Positions 23,920 to 33,993 of a DNA stretch of 64,000 nucleotides are shown here, piece by piece. The position numbers were made by a program, and so were the translations under genes. The DNA lies in assembly GCF_032391395.1 (NCBI RefSeq), contig NZ_CP135916.1, forward strand, positions 3,379,001-3,443,000. Direction: 5' to 3'. The notes under the pieces are model-generated. The model did no database searches and had not been told where the DNA came from. It saw only the letters and a list, made by a program, of their open reading frames with translations. Numbering within the stretch: the first letter of the stretch is position 1; each line of letters opens with the position of its first letter. Source of the stretch: Sphingomonas sp. Y38-1Y (GTDB lineage: Bacteria > Pseudomonadota > Alphaproteobacteria > Sphingomonadales > Sphingomonadaceae).

Positions 23920-24893
23920 GGCACGGGGCTCTCCTTCAGCACCCGCGCGTCGTACCAGCGGTCGAGCAACTTGGTATCGTTGCCCCGGTACCAGCGCGGC
24001 GCGGGCAGTCCCCTTGCCCAAGCCACAGCCTCGACAAGCGTTCCCTGCGCGCTCGGCACGTCGATGCGCGCCGCCTCCGCCGCCAGCGGATCGGCAAAGG
24101 CGGCATCGGCACTGACGAACCGCCAACCGCGGCGCTTCAGCTCGGCGATCAGGTCGGGCAGGAAGCGCGCGGCAAGGTCGGTCTCGTGCATCAGCATGAC
24201 CTGGATCGGCGAGCGCCCCGTCGCCTTGACCGCCAGCGCGTCGTAGTAATCCGCGGCATCCGCCTGGGTCTCGACATAGAGCGCGCGAAGGCCGTCGAGG
24301 TCGATCGGCTTGCCCGCTCGCACGGCATCGGTCGTCCGCGCCTCCAGATGCCAGTCGACACCGTCCGCGGTCGCATAGCCGTTGGCCAGCCGCCGCTCGG
24401 CCAGCGCCGCCCGGATCGCATCGCGCTTCGCCTTGTCCTGCCGCCCCTCGTCCAGATACGGAAAACGGTACCAGGGCCGGAACCCCGCCCGTCCGCGCAG
24501 CCAGCGATCGGCGCGATCGATGTCGGCGATATAGGTCGCGGCCGGGGTGTCGCTCAGTTGCAGGTGCGAGAAGCCGTGATTGGCGATGACATGGCCGGCC
24601 CGCGCATAGGCGGCGATCCGCCGCTCGCCGCCCTTCCCCTCCGGCTTGGCGAGCGAGCCGGGATTGACGAAGAACGCCGCGCCGCGAACCTCGCCCTGGT
24701 CGAGCGCCGCGATGATCCGGCGGGTGCGCTCATCGGGCGAATACCAGGCGCCGGGGGCGCGTGGCACGTCGTCGAAGGTGAGCGCGATCAGCTTCTCGGC
24801 ATGCGCCGGCACGGCGATGAACAGCGCCAGGAGGAACAACGCGCATGCGCGTGCCCGGGTCGGGCGGCCGGTCATGGCGCTGGTGATCCGCAT
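23916..24893 (-). CDS. Polysaccharide deacetylase family protein
   Basis: A 325-residue exported protein of the NodB/carbohydrate esterase 4 type. The signal peptide ends near AVPAHA-E. Motif 1 is LTFDDVP (about residues 39-45), motif 2 is NHGFSHLQL (about 104-112) and motif 3 is WYRFPYLDEG (about 142-151). It would remove acetyl groups from a cell-wall or exported polysaccharide. It heads the five-gene coupled unit deacetylase, lipoprotein, two membrane paralogues, acyl-CoA dehydrogenase. A second in-frame ATG at 24875 is an equally likely start. Confidence 0.87.
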   Translation of the reverse strand: MRITSAMTGRPTRARACALFLLALFIAVPAHAEKLIALTFDDVPRAPGAWYSPDERTRRIIAALDQGEVRGAAFFVNPGSLAKPEGKGGERRIAAYARAGHVIANHGFSHLQLSDTPAATYIADIDRADRWLRGRAGFRPWYRFPYLDEGRQDKAKRDAIRAALAERRLANGYATADGVDWHLEARTTDAVRAGKPIDLDGLRALYVETQADAADYYDALAVKATGRSPIQVMLMHETDLAARFLPDLIAELKRRGWRFVSADAAFADPLAAEAARIDVPSAQGTLVEAVAWARGLPAPRWYRGNDTKLLDRWYDARVLKESPVP

Positions 24894-24941
24894 CGCATCC
24901 TCTCCCGTCCTGCTCGTGCCGGTATCCGGTTACATCTGCAA

Positions 24942-25487
24942 CTAGCCGCGCGGGATGGCGCCCGCAACGTCCTGTAGCGCGGCAAGGTCGCCCGCGGTGT
25001 TGATGTTGGCAAGCGGCGGCGCTTCGACGAACGCAGCGCCGCATGCCGCCGCCCAGCCGCGCATCGACCGCCGCGGATCGGTGGCGACGAACGCGTCGAG
25101 CTGCGCCGAGAGCCCGGCGGGCCAGATGCCGATGATCGGCAGCGTCTCGACCAGCGTGGGGCCCGGGCGGGCCGCAAGATCGGCGAGCAGCGCGGCCGGG
25201 ATCGCGGGCGTGTCGCAGCCGACCGACAGCACCGCACGCGCGCCGATCGCCTGCGCATGATGAAGCGCACCGGCCAGCCCACCGAGCGGTCCGAGATCCG
25301 GCAATGGCCGATCCGGAACCGAGGCAACGCCCGGCCACTCGCGCCCGACGACGACCAACGCGCCGCAATGCGGCGTCAGCGCGGCGAGTGCATGGTCGAT
25401 CAGTGCGCGCCCTTCGAACAGCGCCGCGCCCTTGTCGCCGCCGAACCGGCTCGACCGACCGCCAGCGAGCACCGCACCCAGGATCAC
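24942..25487 (-). CDS. mobA: Molybdenum cofactor guanylyltransferase
   Basis: Links GMP to molybdopterin to form the bis-MGD cofactor used by formate dehydrogenases and related oxidoreductases. The 181-residue protein begins with the nucleotidyltransferase signature VLAGGRSSRFGGDKGAALF and has LPDLGPLGGLAGALHHAQ and VGCDTPAIP (metal-binding Asp). The start is a GTG that overlaps the fdhD stop (GTGA), with GGAGG eight bases upstream. The pairing with fdhD points to maturation of a molybdenum-dependent formate dehydrogenase. Confidence 0.9.
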   Translation of the reverse strand: MILGAVLAGGRSSRFGGDKGAALFEGRALIDHALAALTPHCGALVVVGREWPGVASVPDRPLPDLGPLGGLAGALHHAQAIGARAVLSVGCDTPAIPAALLADLAARPGPTLVETLPIIGIWPAGLSAQLDAFVATDPRRSMRGWAAACGAAFVEAPPLANINTAGDLAALQDVAGAIPRG

Positions 25488-26263
25488 GCCGTCACCTCCA
25501 GCATCGCATCGGCGCGCGCGAGCACGACGAGGCGCAGCCCCGCCGCCCGCGCCCGCTCGATCGCAAGCGCCGTCGGAGCGGAAACGGTGACGAGCAGCGG
25601 ACAATCCGCCAGCGCCGCCTTCTCGACCAGCTCGTACGAGCAGCGCGAGGACAAGAGCGCGAAGCCGCCGTCCCAGCCCAGCCCTTCGCGCGCCATCGCG
25701 CCGATCAGCTTGTCGAACGCATTGTGCCGCCCGACATCCTCGCGGGCGAGGCGGATCGTGCCGTCGGCGGCAACCAGCGCCGCGGCATGGACCCCGCCAG
25801 TCGCAGCATTCAGCGGCTGATGGTCGCGAAGCGCGCCGAGCGCCGCAAAGATCGCGGCGTCGCTCGCCGCGCTTCTGGTCGTCACTCGCGGCAGCGGGCG
25901 AAGCGCCTGTTCGAGATTCTCGATCCCGCACAGTCCGCACGAACTCTCGGACACACGGTGGCGAACGCGATCGGCGACGCGAGCGGCGCGATCGGGTGCG
26001 AGCGCCGCACGAACGATGATCCCGCGCTCGGTCGGATGCACGTCGATGTCGAGCAATTCGCTCGCGGCCTCCACCAATCGCTCGGCAAGCGCGAAGCCGG
26101 TGACAAGGTCGGACAGGTCGGCGGGCGTCGCCATCAGGACGGCATAGCCGATGCCGTTGAACTCGATCGCGACCGGTGTCTCCTCGGCCACGACCCGCTC
26201 GATCGGTTCACGCATATCGGCGGCGGCGATTCGATCGAACGAGAAAATACCGGCTCCAGCCAT
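25484..26263 (-). CDS. fdhD: Formate dehydrogenase accessory sulfurtransferase FdhD
   Basis: Transfers sulfur from a cysteine desulfurase to the molybdenum cofactor, required for active formate dehydrogenase. The 259-residue product has the conserved cysteine loop SSCGLCG (about residues 106-112) and the C-terminal FALLSSRCSYELVEKAA and DVGRHNAFDKLIG segments of the family. It is the first gene of the fdhD-mobA pair. No formate dehydrogenase structural gene is in the window; formate released by PurU at 12.4 kb would be one substrate source. Confidence 0.93.
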   Translation of the reverse strand: MAGAGIFSFDRIAAADMREPIERVVAEETPVAIEFNGIGYAVLMATPADLSDLVTGFALAERLVEAASELLDIDVHPTERGIIVRAALAPDRAARVADRVRHRVSESSCGLCGIENLEQALRPLPRVTTRSAASDAAIFAALGALRDHQPLNAATGGVHAAALVAADGTIRLAREDVGRHNAFDKLIGAMAREGLGWDGGFALLSSRCSYELVEKAALADCPLLVTVSAPTALAIERARAAGLRLVVLARADAMLEVTA

Positions 26264-26457
26264 CGCCCACCCTGTCCCGGTTCGAGGCCGAGAGACAAGT
26301 CATTTGGCACCCGCTCACGATGAGCCCCGGATCGTTACGCCCAAAGTCCACAATATTGGGTAGGCGCCATGCCAGCGCGCGACAAAATCGTCGACGATCG
26401 CTGCTTAACACCGCATTCGTCACGTTGCTTTATGTAAGAACCGTGCGTAAGATCCGA

Positions 26458-26481
26458 ATCGGAGGAGATAAATCCTCCGAT
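26458..26481 (+). promoter_or_regulatory. Hairpin in the fdhD-gmd intergenic region
   Basis: ATCGGAGGA and TCCTCCGAT form a perfect nine-base stem around a GATAAA loop, about 165 bases before the gmd start. There is no T run after it, so it is not a standard terminator; it could be an operator or a leader structure that hides a GGAGGA sequence. The rest of the 381-base gap (26264-26644) has lower GC than its flanks and shows no gene. Confidence 0.45.
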
Positions 26482-26644
26482 CGTCGCCAGCTTGTACGCT
26501 CGTCACGACGGCGATCCCTACAGCGTTTGCCGCACCGGCCTGTCGCGTTTTCGTTCAACCTGTACGTGAAGGCGTGGCCGGGATGCTGTCCGGTTCCACG
26601 ACGCTCAAGTTGCGCCTTTGCCGAGTACATCGAGTTGAGGCAGA

Positions 26645-27709
<1,065 letters not shown>

Positions 27710-27750
27710 CCATCGCGTTTCGCCTGCCCTACGACCTTGCCGGCAAGCGC

Positions 27751-28659
27751 GTGTTCGTCGCGGGGCACCGCGGCATGGTCGGCTCGGCGATCATCCGCCG
27801 GCTGGCGGGCGAGCGCTGCGAGGTGCTCACCGCCGGCCGGGCCGAACTCGACCTCAGGGATCAGGCGGCGGTGCGCGCCTGGTTCGCCGACCGGCGTCCC
27901 AACGCGGTGTTCCTCGCCGCGGCAAGGGTCGGCGGCATCCTCGCCAACGACCGCTTTCCCGCCGACTTCCTCTACGACAATCTCCTGATCGAGGCGAACG
28001 TCATCGAGGGGTCGCATGCCAGCGGCGTCGAGAAGCTCCTTTTTCTCGGCTCGTCCTGCATCTACCCCAAGGCCGCCGCGCAGCCGATTGGCGAGGACGC
28101 GCTGCTCACCGGCGCGCTCGAGCCGACCAACGAGTGGTATGCGATCGCCAAGATCGCCGGGATCAAGCTTGCCCAGGCCTATCGCCGCCAGCATGGCCGC
28201 GACTTCATCTCGGTGATGCCGACCAACCTCTACGGCCCCGGCGATAATTTCGACCTCCAGAGCAGTCACGTGCTCCCCGCCCTGATCCGCAAGGCGCATG
28301 AGGCGAAGCTGGCGGGCGCCGACAGCATCGAGATCTGGGGCACGGGCACGCCGCGGCGCGAGTTCCTGCACGTCGACGACCTGGCCGACGCATGCGTGTT
28401 CCTGATGGAGACCTATTCGGACGAGAGCCATGTCAATGCGGGCGCCGGCGAGGACATCACGATCGCCGAACTGGCAGCGCTCGTCTGCGACGTAGTGGGC
28501 TTCAACGGGACGATCCGCCGCGACCTGTCCAAACCCGACGGCACGCCGCGCAAGCTGATGTCGGGCGACAGGCTCGCGGCGATGGGCTGGCGGCCGCGCA
28601 TCGGCCTTCGCGATGGCGTCGCCGGCGTCTATCGCGACTTCGCTCAAGCCCGTGGGTGA
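27751..28659 (+). CDS. fcl: GDP-L-fucose synthase
   Basis: Epimerises and reduces GDP-4-keto-6-deoxymannose to GDP-L-fucose. The frame contains the NADP motif [12 protein letters not shown] at its start, [14 protein letters not shown] (about residues 99-112) and the catalytic YAIAKIAG (about 128-135), and is close to full length. The start is uncertain: the GTG at 27751 (VFVAG) gives a slightly short first strand, while family members usually begin about ten residues earlier. The frame is open upstream past the gmd stop but holds only ATC or CTG codons there. It overlaps the convergent xerC stop by 16 bases. Confidence 0.9.
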   Translation: MFVAGHRGMVGSAIIRRLAGERCEVLTAGRAELDLRDQAAVRAWFADRRPNAVFLAAARVGGILANDRFPADFLYDNLLIEANVIEGSHASGVEKLLFLGSSCIYPKAAAQPIGEDALLTGALEPTNEWYAIAKIAGIKLAQAYRRQHGRDFISVMPTNLYGPGDNFDLQSSHVLPALIRKAHEAKLAGADSIEIWGTGTPRREFLHVDDLADACVFLMETYSDESHVNAGAGEDITIAELAALVCDVVGFNGTIRRDLSKPDGTPRKLMSGDRLAAMGWRPRIGLRDGVAGVYRDFAQARG

Positions 28660-29525
28660 GCGTTCCGATAGACGTCGAGCAGGTGCGCGGCATCCACCGC
28701 GGTATAGATTTGCGTCGAGCTGAGGCTCGCATGCCCGAGCAGTTCCTGGAGCGCGCGCAGGTCGGCGCCGCGCCCCAGCAGATGCGTCGCAAAGCTGTGG
28801 CGCAGCGCGTGCGGCGTCGTCCGGTCTGACAGTCCCAGCCGCCCGCGAGCCGCCCGCACCGACCGGCGGATCACCGCCGGCGACAGCGGCCCGCCCTTTG
28901 CGCCGCGGAACAACGGCCCCTCGGCGGTGAGGCGATAAGGACAGGCGTCGGCATAGGCGGCGACCGCCTGCGCAACCTGGGGGAGCAGCGGCACGATCCG
29001 CGTCTTGGCGCGCTTGCCGGTGACGCGCAGCGTCTCGCCCATTGGCAGCACCCCGCCGGTCAGCGCCAGCGCCTCGCCGATGCGCAGTCCCGCGCCATAG
29101 AGCAGCATCAGCACCGCCCAGTCACGCGCGGCGATCCATGGCTCGCTCGCATCCTCGGCCACTTCCTCGGCCAGTGCGATCGCCTCGGCCGGCGCGATCG
29201 GACGCGGCACGCCCTTCTTGACGCGCGGTCCGGCCAGCCGCGGCGCCGGCGCGCCCGTGAAGGCGAGTAGCGCGCGCACCGCCGACAATTCGCGCGCGGC
29301 CGAAGCGTTCGACAGCCCCTCTCCCCGCCGCGCCGCCAGGAAGGCACGCAGATCGGCCGGCGTCAGCCGCGACAGGTCCGCCGCCTCAACCGGCCCGCCC
29401 CAATGCACGCGCAGGAACGCGAGCAGCCGTTCCGCCGCCCCCTGATAGGCGCGCACCGTATGCGCCGACCGCCGTCGGTCGCGGGCCAGATGCCGGGCAA
29501 AGGCGAGGGGCAAGGGCTCTGCCAT
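28644..29525 (-). CDS. xerC: Tyrosine recombinase XerC
   Basis: Chromosome dimer resolvase acting with XerD at dif. From the ATG at 29525 the product is 293 residues: an N-terminal SAM-like DNA-binding domain (about 1-90) and a catalytic domain. The catalytic set is complete: Arg in [10 protein letters not shown], Lys in VTGKRAKTR, His-x-x-Arg in HALRHSF, His in [10 protein letters not shown] and the nucleophile in QIYTAVD. The frame is open 13 codons further upstream to 29564, but the family's usual start matches the shorter form. A chromosomal XerC is more likely than a phage integrase because there are no mobile-element genes beside it. Confidence 0.9.
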   Translation of the reverse strand: MAEPLPLAFARHLARDRRRSAHTVRAYQGAAERLLAFLRVHWGGPVEAADLSRLTPADLRAFLAARRGEGLSNASAARELSAVRALLAFTGAPAPRLAGPRVKKGVPRPIAPAEAIALAEEVAEDASEPWIAARDWAVLMLLYGAGLRIGEALALTGGVLPMGETLRVTGKRAKTRIVPLLPQVAQAVAAYADACPYRLTAEGPLFRGAKGGPLSPAVIRRSVRAARGRLGLSDRTTPHALRHSFATHLLGRGADLRALQELLGHASLSSTQIYTAVDAAHLLDVYRNAHPRA

Positions 29526-29647
29526 CCCGACCTGATAGAACAACCCGCCACGCCGCGCCATCAACCGCCCCTACCGGCAACGCATTGACGAAGCTGCCGC
29601 CCAACGCCGATGATAACGATAACGTGGGTAGATGAGGGGCGGATAGG

Positions 29648-31090
29648 ATGCAGTGGCGGTTCTGGTTGGCGATCGCCTGTCTCTCGCCGCTCGCGGCGCC
29701 GCCGACGATCGCGCAGACCGCCCCCATGTCGAAGCAGCGGCTGTTCGTCCTGACCGACATCGAGAACGAACCCGATGACACGCAATCGCTGATCCGCCTG
29801 CTGCTCTATTCGAACGAGATCGAGATCGAGGGCCTGGTCGCGACCACCTCGGTCCACATGAAGCAACGGATCGCGCCAGAGACGATCCGGCGGATCATCG
29901 GCGACTATGCAAAGGTTCAGCCGAACCTGTCGAAGCACGCCCCCGGCTATCCGACGGCGGCGGCGTTGGAGCGGCTGGTCGCGACGGGCCAGACGGCCTA
30001 CGGCATGGGCGGTGTCGGCACCGGCCAGGAGAGCGAGGGCGCCCGGCGCCTGATCGCCGCGCTCGACCGCCCCGATCCGCGGCCCTTGTGGGTCACCGCC
30101 TGGGGCGGACCCAACACGCTGGCACAGGCGCTCCACACCCTGCGCACGACGCGGCCCGCGGCGGAAGTGCGGCGGCTGGTCGCCAAGCTGCGCGTCTATA
30201 CCATCTCCGACCAGGACGATTCCGGGCCGTGGATGCGGCGCGAATTCCCCGGGCTGTTCTACATCGTCAGTCCCGGCGGCTATGGCGCGGCGACCTGGAC
30301 GGGGATCATGACCGCGATCGAGGGCGCCGACAACGCGACGATCTCGAACCCGTGGCTCGCCGCCAATATCCAACAGGGCCACGGACCGCTCGGCACCGCC
30401 TATCCCGACGTCGCTTATGGGATGGAGGGCGATACGCCGTCGTTCCTCGCGCTCATCCCCAACGGCCTCAGCGTGCCCGATCGCCCGGACTGGGGCGGGT
30501 GGGGCGGCCGCTATGCGCTGCGCATCCCGCCGCTGGACGAGCTTGATCCCAAGGGGTTCAACGGCGGCGTGCCGATCACCGCAGAGACGCGGCCGATCTG
30601 GACCAACGCGGTCGACAAGGTGACACCGCCCGCCCCCCGCCCTTACGGCGCGACGATCAAGCCGGGCGAGCGAAGCTTCGAGGGCTTTCGCGAGACGATC
30701 TGGCGCTGGCGCAACGATATCCAGAACGACTTCGCCGCGCGCATGGACTGGACGGTGCGCGCGCCGGGTGAGGCGAATCATCCGCCGCTCGTCCGCCTCG
30801 GCCATCCCGACCGGCTATCGGCAAAGGCGGGCGAGCGCGTGACGCTCAGCGCCGCCGGAACCAGCGATCCCGATGGAGACAGCCTCAGCTATCACTGGTT
30901 CGCCTATCCCGAGGCGGGCAGCTGCGCCGTGCCGATCAAGCTGTCGGGCGCCGAGAGCCTGTACGAGCGCCACTTCGAGGCGCCCAAGGTCGATCGCGCC
31001 TGCGACGCGCATTTCATCCTGCGCGTCACCGACAAGGGATCGCCGCCACTGACCCGCTACGCCCGCGTCATCGTGACGCTGCGCCCCTGA
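29648..31090 (+). CDS. DUF1593 domain exported hydrolase-like protein
   Basis: A 480-residue exported protein. After a signal peptide (MQWRFWLAIACLSPLAAPP, cleavage near IAQ) comes a domain of about 300 residues resembling nucleoside hydrolases of the DUF1593 family (RLFVLTDIENEPDDTQSLIR with the aspartate cluster, LWVTAWGGPNTLAQAL, YTISDQDDSGPW). The C-terminal part is a DUF1593-associated beta-domain with SAAGTSDPDGDSLSYHWF (cadherin/PKD-like). Proteins of this class are linked to polysaccharide use in other bacteria; no substrate can be named. The MITE-like element begins six bases after its stop. Confidence 0.85.
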   Translation: MQWRFWLAIACLSPLAAPPTIAQTAPMSKQRLFVLTDIENEPDDTQSLIRLLLYSNEIEIEGLVATTSVHMKQRIAPETIRRIIGDYAKVQPNLSKHAPGYPTAAALERLVATGQTAYGMGGVGTGQESEGARRLIAALDRPDPRPLWVTAWGGPNTLAQALHTLRTTRPAAEVRRLVAKLRVYTISDQDDSGPWMRREFPGLFYIVSPGGYGAATWTGIMTAIEGADNATISNPWLAANIQQGHGPLGTAYPDVAYGMEGDTPSFLALIPNGLSVPDRPDWGGWGGRYALRIPPLDELDPKGFNGGVPITAETRPIWTNAVDKVTPPAPRPYGATIKPGERSFEGFRETIWRWRNDIQNDFAARMDWTVRAPGEANHPPLVRLGHPDRLSAKAGERVTLSAAGTSDPDGDSLSYHWFAYPEAGSCAVPIKLSGAESLYERHFEAPKVDRACDAHFILRVTDKGSPPLTRYARVIVTLRP

Positions 31091-31095
31091 TCCTT

Positions 31096-31361
31096 GGGTC
31101 TGTACTCAATCAGCACAGGGATCGTGATCGCCCTTGGAAGACCATCGACAAGGAGCGCAGCGCAGTCAGGTAGCTGCGCTACCTGCAAGCGAGCGACGAT
31201 GTTCGATGGTCTTCCAAGGGCGACCGCTTCGCGGCGGGCGGCTTTTGGCGCAGGGCGGCGTCGCGCGTCGGTCACGATGCTTCGACATCGCTCCCTCCTT
31301 GCTCCTGGCCCTGCGCCAAAACCCGCTCCGTCACGACCCTGTGCTGATTGAGTACAGACCC
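31096..31361. mobile_element. MITE-like element with nested inverted repeats
   Basis: The 266-base segment is bounded by perfect 25-base inverted repeats (31096-31120, beginning GGGTCTGTACTCAATCAGCA; 31337-31361). Inside it are a 20-base perfect inverted repeat (31129-31148 with 31203-31222), a seven-base hairpin in its loop (31167-31173 with 31179-31185), and another 14-base pair (31243-31256 with 31308-31321). No transposase is encoded. Terminal repeats of this size suggest a non-autonomous derivative of an insertion sequence; I see no clear target duplication. It fills the gap between the convergent DUF1593 and bkdB genes, and its last base is part of the bkdB stop codon. Confidence 0.8.
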
Positions 31362-32674
31362 TAATCCGCGAACAGCAGCACCGGCGTCTCGAGCAGCTTG
31401 CGCACCGCCTGGACATAGCTGGCCGCATCCCAGCCATCGACGACGCGGTGGTCGCAGCTGATCGACAGGTTCATCAGCTTGGCACGGCGGATGTCGTCGC
31501 CATCGAAGACAGGTCGCTCGACGATCTTGTTCGGGCCGATGATCGCGACTTCCGGCCGATTGATGACCGGCGTGGTCGCGATGCCACCCAGTGGCCCGAG
31601 CGAGGTGACCGTGATCGTCGATCCCGACAGCTCTTCCGACTTCGCCTTGCCCGTCCGCGCCGCCTCGGCCAGGCGCCCGATCTCGGTCGCGAGCTGCCAG
31701 ACATTCTTGTCCTGCGCATCGCGGATCACAGGGACCATCAGGCCGGCGTCGGTCTGCGTCGCCATGCCCATGTGAACGCGGCCGCTCCGCGTCACCACGC
31801 CCGCCTCGTCGTCGTAGCGCGCGTTGAGCATGGGAAAGTCGGGCAGCGTCCGACAGATCGCGACGATCAGGAACGGCAGCATGGTGAGCTTGGGCCGCGT
31901 GCCCCGATTGGCGTTGAGGTCGCCGCGCATCGCCTCCAGCGCGGTGACGTCAATCTCGTCGACATAGGTGAAGTGCGGGATCGCGCGCTTCGACGCCGCC
32001 ATGTTCTCGGCGATGCGGCGACGCATGCCGATGACGCGGACGGTCTCGTCCTCCCGCGCGCGGCTCGCGTGCGGCGCATGATAGCCCTGGCCGCCGCTAT
32101 AGCGGAGATAGGCGTCCAGATCGGCATGGCGGACATGCGCACCGTCATGGCGAACATCGGCCAGATCGATGCCGAGATCCTTCGCGCGCGCGCGAACGGC
32201 GGGCGAGGCGAGGACTTTCTCGCCCTTGCCGGGAACGGGTGCGCTTTCCTCCGTTCGTGCTGAGCTTGTCGAAGCACGCGCCTCGGGCGCTGCGCTTTCG
32301 GCAGGCTCGCGACGAGCGGCAGGAGCGGTCTCGGCCGGCATCGGTGCAGGCGCGGCAACTTCCTCCACGCCCGGATTCTCCGCCTCGACCTGGTCCTCGT
32401 CGACCGGGACTGGCGCATCTGCCTCGCCAGCGCCCTCGGTCTCGATCACCACCAGGGTGGAGCCGATCGGCACCTGGTCGCCGACCTCGCCTGCCAGCTC
32501 GACGACGACCCCGGCGACGGGCGATTCCATCTCCACCGTCGCCTTGTCGGTCATCATGTCGGCAAGGCTCTGGTCCTCCTCGACGCGGTCGCCGACCTTG
32601 ACGTGCCAGGCGACGATCTCGGCCTCGGAAATGCCTTCGCCGATGTCGGGCAGGCGGAACTTGAACAGCGCCAT
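31361..32674 (-). CDS. bkdB: Branched-chain 2-oxoacid dehydrogenase E2 (dihydrolipoyl acyltransferase)
   Basis: Core of the complex that converts branched 2-oxoacids from valine, leucine and isoleucine to acyl-CoA. The 437 residues contain an N-terminal lipoyl domain with the lipoylated lysine in MTDKATVEME (about residue 44), an E3/E1-binding domain near residues 155-192 (ASPAVRARAKDLGIDL), and the catalytic acyltransferase domain ending SISCDHRVVDGWDAA with the active-site His. The linker at residues 132-141 (ARASTSSART) is a translated family B repeat. It is the last gene of bkdA1-bkdA2-bkdB; the E3 gene often found next is absent, and the MITE-like element starts at the stop codon. Confidence 0.93.
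   Translation of the reverse strand: MALFKFRLPDIGEGISEAEIVAWHVKVGDRVEEDQSLADMMTDKATVEMESPVAGVVVELAGEVGDQVPIGSTLVVIETEGAGEADAPVPVDEDQVEAENPGVEEVAAPAPMPAETAPAARREPAESAAPEARASTSSARTEESAPVPGKGEKVLASPAVRARAKDLGIDLADVRHDGAHVRHADLDAYLRYSGGQGYHAPHASRAREDETVRVIGMRRRIAENMAASKRAIPHFTYVDEIDVTALEAMRGDLNANRGTRPKLTMLPFLIVAICRTLPDFPMLNARYDDEAGVVTRSGRVHMGMATQTDAGLMVPVIRDAQDKNVWQLATEIGRLAEAARTGKAKSEELSGSTITVTSLGPLGGIATTPVINRPEVAIIGPNKIVERPVFDGDDIRRAKLMNLSISCDHRVVDGWDAASYVQAVRKLLETPVLLFAD
32251..32280. repeat. Family B repeat arm inside bkdB
   Basis: CCGTTCGTGCTGAGCTTGTC continues to GAAGCACGCG, matching one arm of the intergenic family B repeats. It is in frame within the flexible linker between the lipoyl and binding domains, where an insertion should be tolerated. 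Confidence 0.8.
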
Positions 32675-32726
32675 CTTGTCTTCCGTTCGTTTCGAGCAAT
32701 GTGAACGCGGGTGGAGCGCAGCCGCG

Positions 32727-33785
32727 TCAGTCCTTCATGATCTTTCTGAGCGCCTGGCCGATCCGCACCGGCCCCGGGAAATACGCCCATTCCAGGCTGT
32801 GCGGATACGGCGTGTCGAAGCCCGTCACCCGCTCGACCGGCGCCTCCAGATGGTGGAAGCAGCGCTCGGTCACCAGCGCCGACAGCTCGGCGCCGAAACC
32901 GCCCGTCCGCGTCGCCTCATGGATGATCATGCAACGCCCGGTCTTGCGCACCGACGCCTCGATCGCCTCAATGTCGAGCGGCACCAGCGTGCGCAGGTCG
33001 AGGATCTCGGCATCGATGCCCATCTCCTCGACCACCGCCTGCGCGACATGCACCATCGTGCCATAGGCGATGATGGTGAGGTCCTGGCCCGCACGCACCG
33101 TCGCCGCCTTGCCCAGCTCGATCCGGTAATAGCCCGTCGGCACCTCGCCGCCCGGATGCCCCGACCAGTTCTTGGTCGGGCGATCCCAATGACCGTCAAA
33201 CGGGCCGTTGTAGATGCGCTTGGGCTCGAAGAAGATGACGGGATCGTTGTCCTCGATCGAGGCGATCAGCAGCCCCTTGGCGTCATAGGGCGTCGCCGGG
33301 ATCACGGTCTTGAGGCCCGACACGTGGGTGAAGATGCCCTCGGGGCTCTGGCTGTGCGTCTGCCCGCCGAAGATACCGCCGCCGAACGGCGATCGCACGG
33401 TAATGGGCGCGGTGAAGTCGCCGCCCGAGCGATAGCGTAGCCGCGCCGCCTCGCTGACCAGCTGGTCGAGCGCGGGATAGATATAGTCGGCAAACTGGAT
33501 CTCGGGGACGGGGCGCAGACCATATGCGCCCATGCCGATCGCGACGCCGATGATGCCGATCTCGGTAATCGGCGTGTCGAACACGCGCGTCTTGCCGTAT
33601 TTCTTCTGGAGCCCCGCGGTCGCGCGGAACACGCCGCCGAAATAGCCGACATCCTCGCCCATCACGAGCACGTCGGGATCGCGCGCCATCATCACGTCCA
33701 TCGCCGAATTGATCGCCTGGATCATGTTCATGCGCTGGGTGTCGGTAGGTGCTTCGTTTTCGGTGTCGGTCATGATGGCACTCAT
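32727..33785 (-). CDS. bkdA2: Branched-chain 2-oxoacid dehydrogenase E1 beta subunit
   Basis: Forms the thiamine-diphosphate-dependent decarboxylase with BkdA1. The 352-residue protein has the transketolase-like pyrimidine-binding domain (INSAMDVMMARDPDVLVMGEDVGYFGG split over about residues 25-52, the glutamate binding the cofactor) and the C-terminal domain (HEATRTGGFGAELSAL, about 272-287). The first ATG is at 33785, with another at 33773 that begins MTDTENEAP; either is possible. It lies between bkdA1 and bkdB; the gap to bkdA1 is filled by a repeat. Confidence 0.93.
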   Translation of the reverse strand: MSAIMTDTENEAPTDTQRMNMIQAINSAMDVMMARDPDVLVMGEDVGYFGGVFRATAGLQKKYGKTRVFDTPITEIGIIGVAIGMGAYGLRPVPEIQFADYIYPALDQLVSEAARLRYRSGGDFTAPITVRSPFGGGIFGGQTHSQSPEGIFTHVSGLKTVIPATPYDAKGLLIASIEDNDPVIFFEPKRIYNGPFDGHWDRPTKNWSGHPGGEVPTGYYRIELGKAATVRAGQDLTIIAYGTMVHVAQAVVEEMGIDAEILDLRTLVPLDIEAIEASVRKTGRCMIIHEATRTGGFGAELSALVTERCFHHLEAPVERVTGFDTPYPHSLEWAYFPGPVRIGQALRKIMKD

Positions 33786-33787
33786 CT

Positions 33788-33986
33788 GCCCTCGCCCCTG
33801 CTTGCAGGGGAGAGGGTTGCGCAGACTTGGCGGCTCTGCCGCCTAGTCGAAGCTGGGTGAGGGGTCGGCGCTTGCCCCGCAAGCGCGCGGCGCGGGGCGC
33901 CGCTCCACCCCTCACCAACCTTCGCTAGCCCCGGCTCGCGCCGGGCCAAGCTTCGGTATCCTCTCCCCTGTCCAGGGGAGAGGATG
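33788..33986. repeat. Repeat block, family F, between bkdA1 and bkdA2
   Basis: CCCTCGCCCCTGCTTGCAGG followed by GGAGAGGG at the left and ATCCTCTCCCCTGTCCAGGG at the right form the outer arms, with GGTGAGGGG and CACCCCTCACCAACC inner arms. The same family is present inside ileS at 56.16-56.27 kb. A hairpin here could change the relative expression of the two E1 subunits. Confidence 0.8.
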
Positions 33987-33993
33987 ACGGGGA

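Noticed and set aside
24942..26263. A formate dehydrogenase operon with fdhD-mobA
   Set aside because: Only the two maturation genes are present; no structural subunit lies in the window, so a functional link to PurU-derived formate remains a guess.
26264..26644. A tRNA or small RNA gene in the fdhD-gmd gap
   Set aside because: No cloverleaf, no CCA end and no terminator-like end; only the single hairpin is supported.
28644..29525. Phage or island integrase rather than XerC
   Set aside because: Length, residue pattern and absence of attachment repeats or mobile-element genes fit chromosomal XerC.
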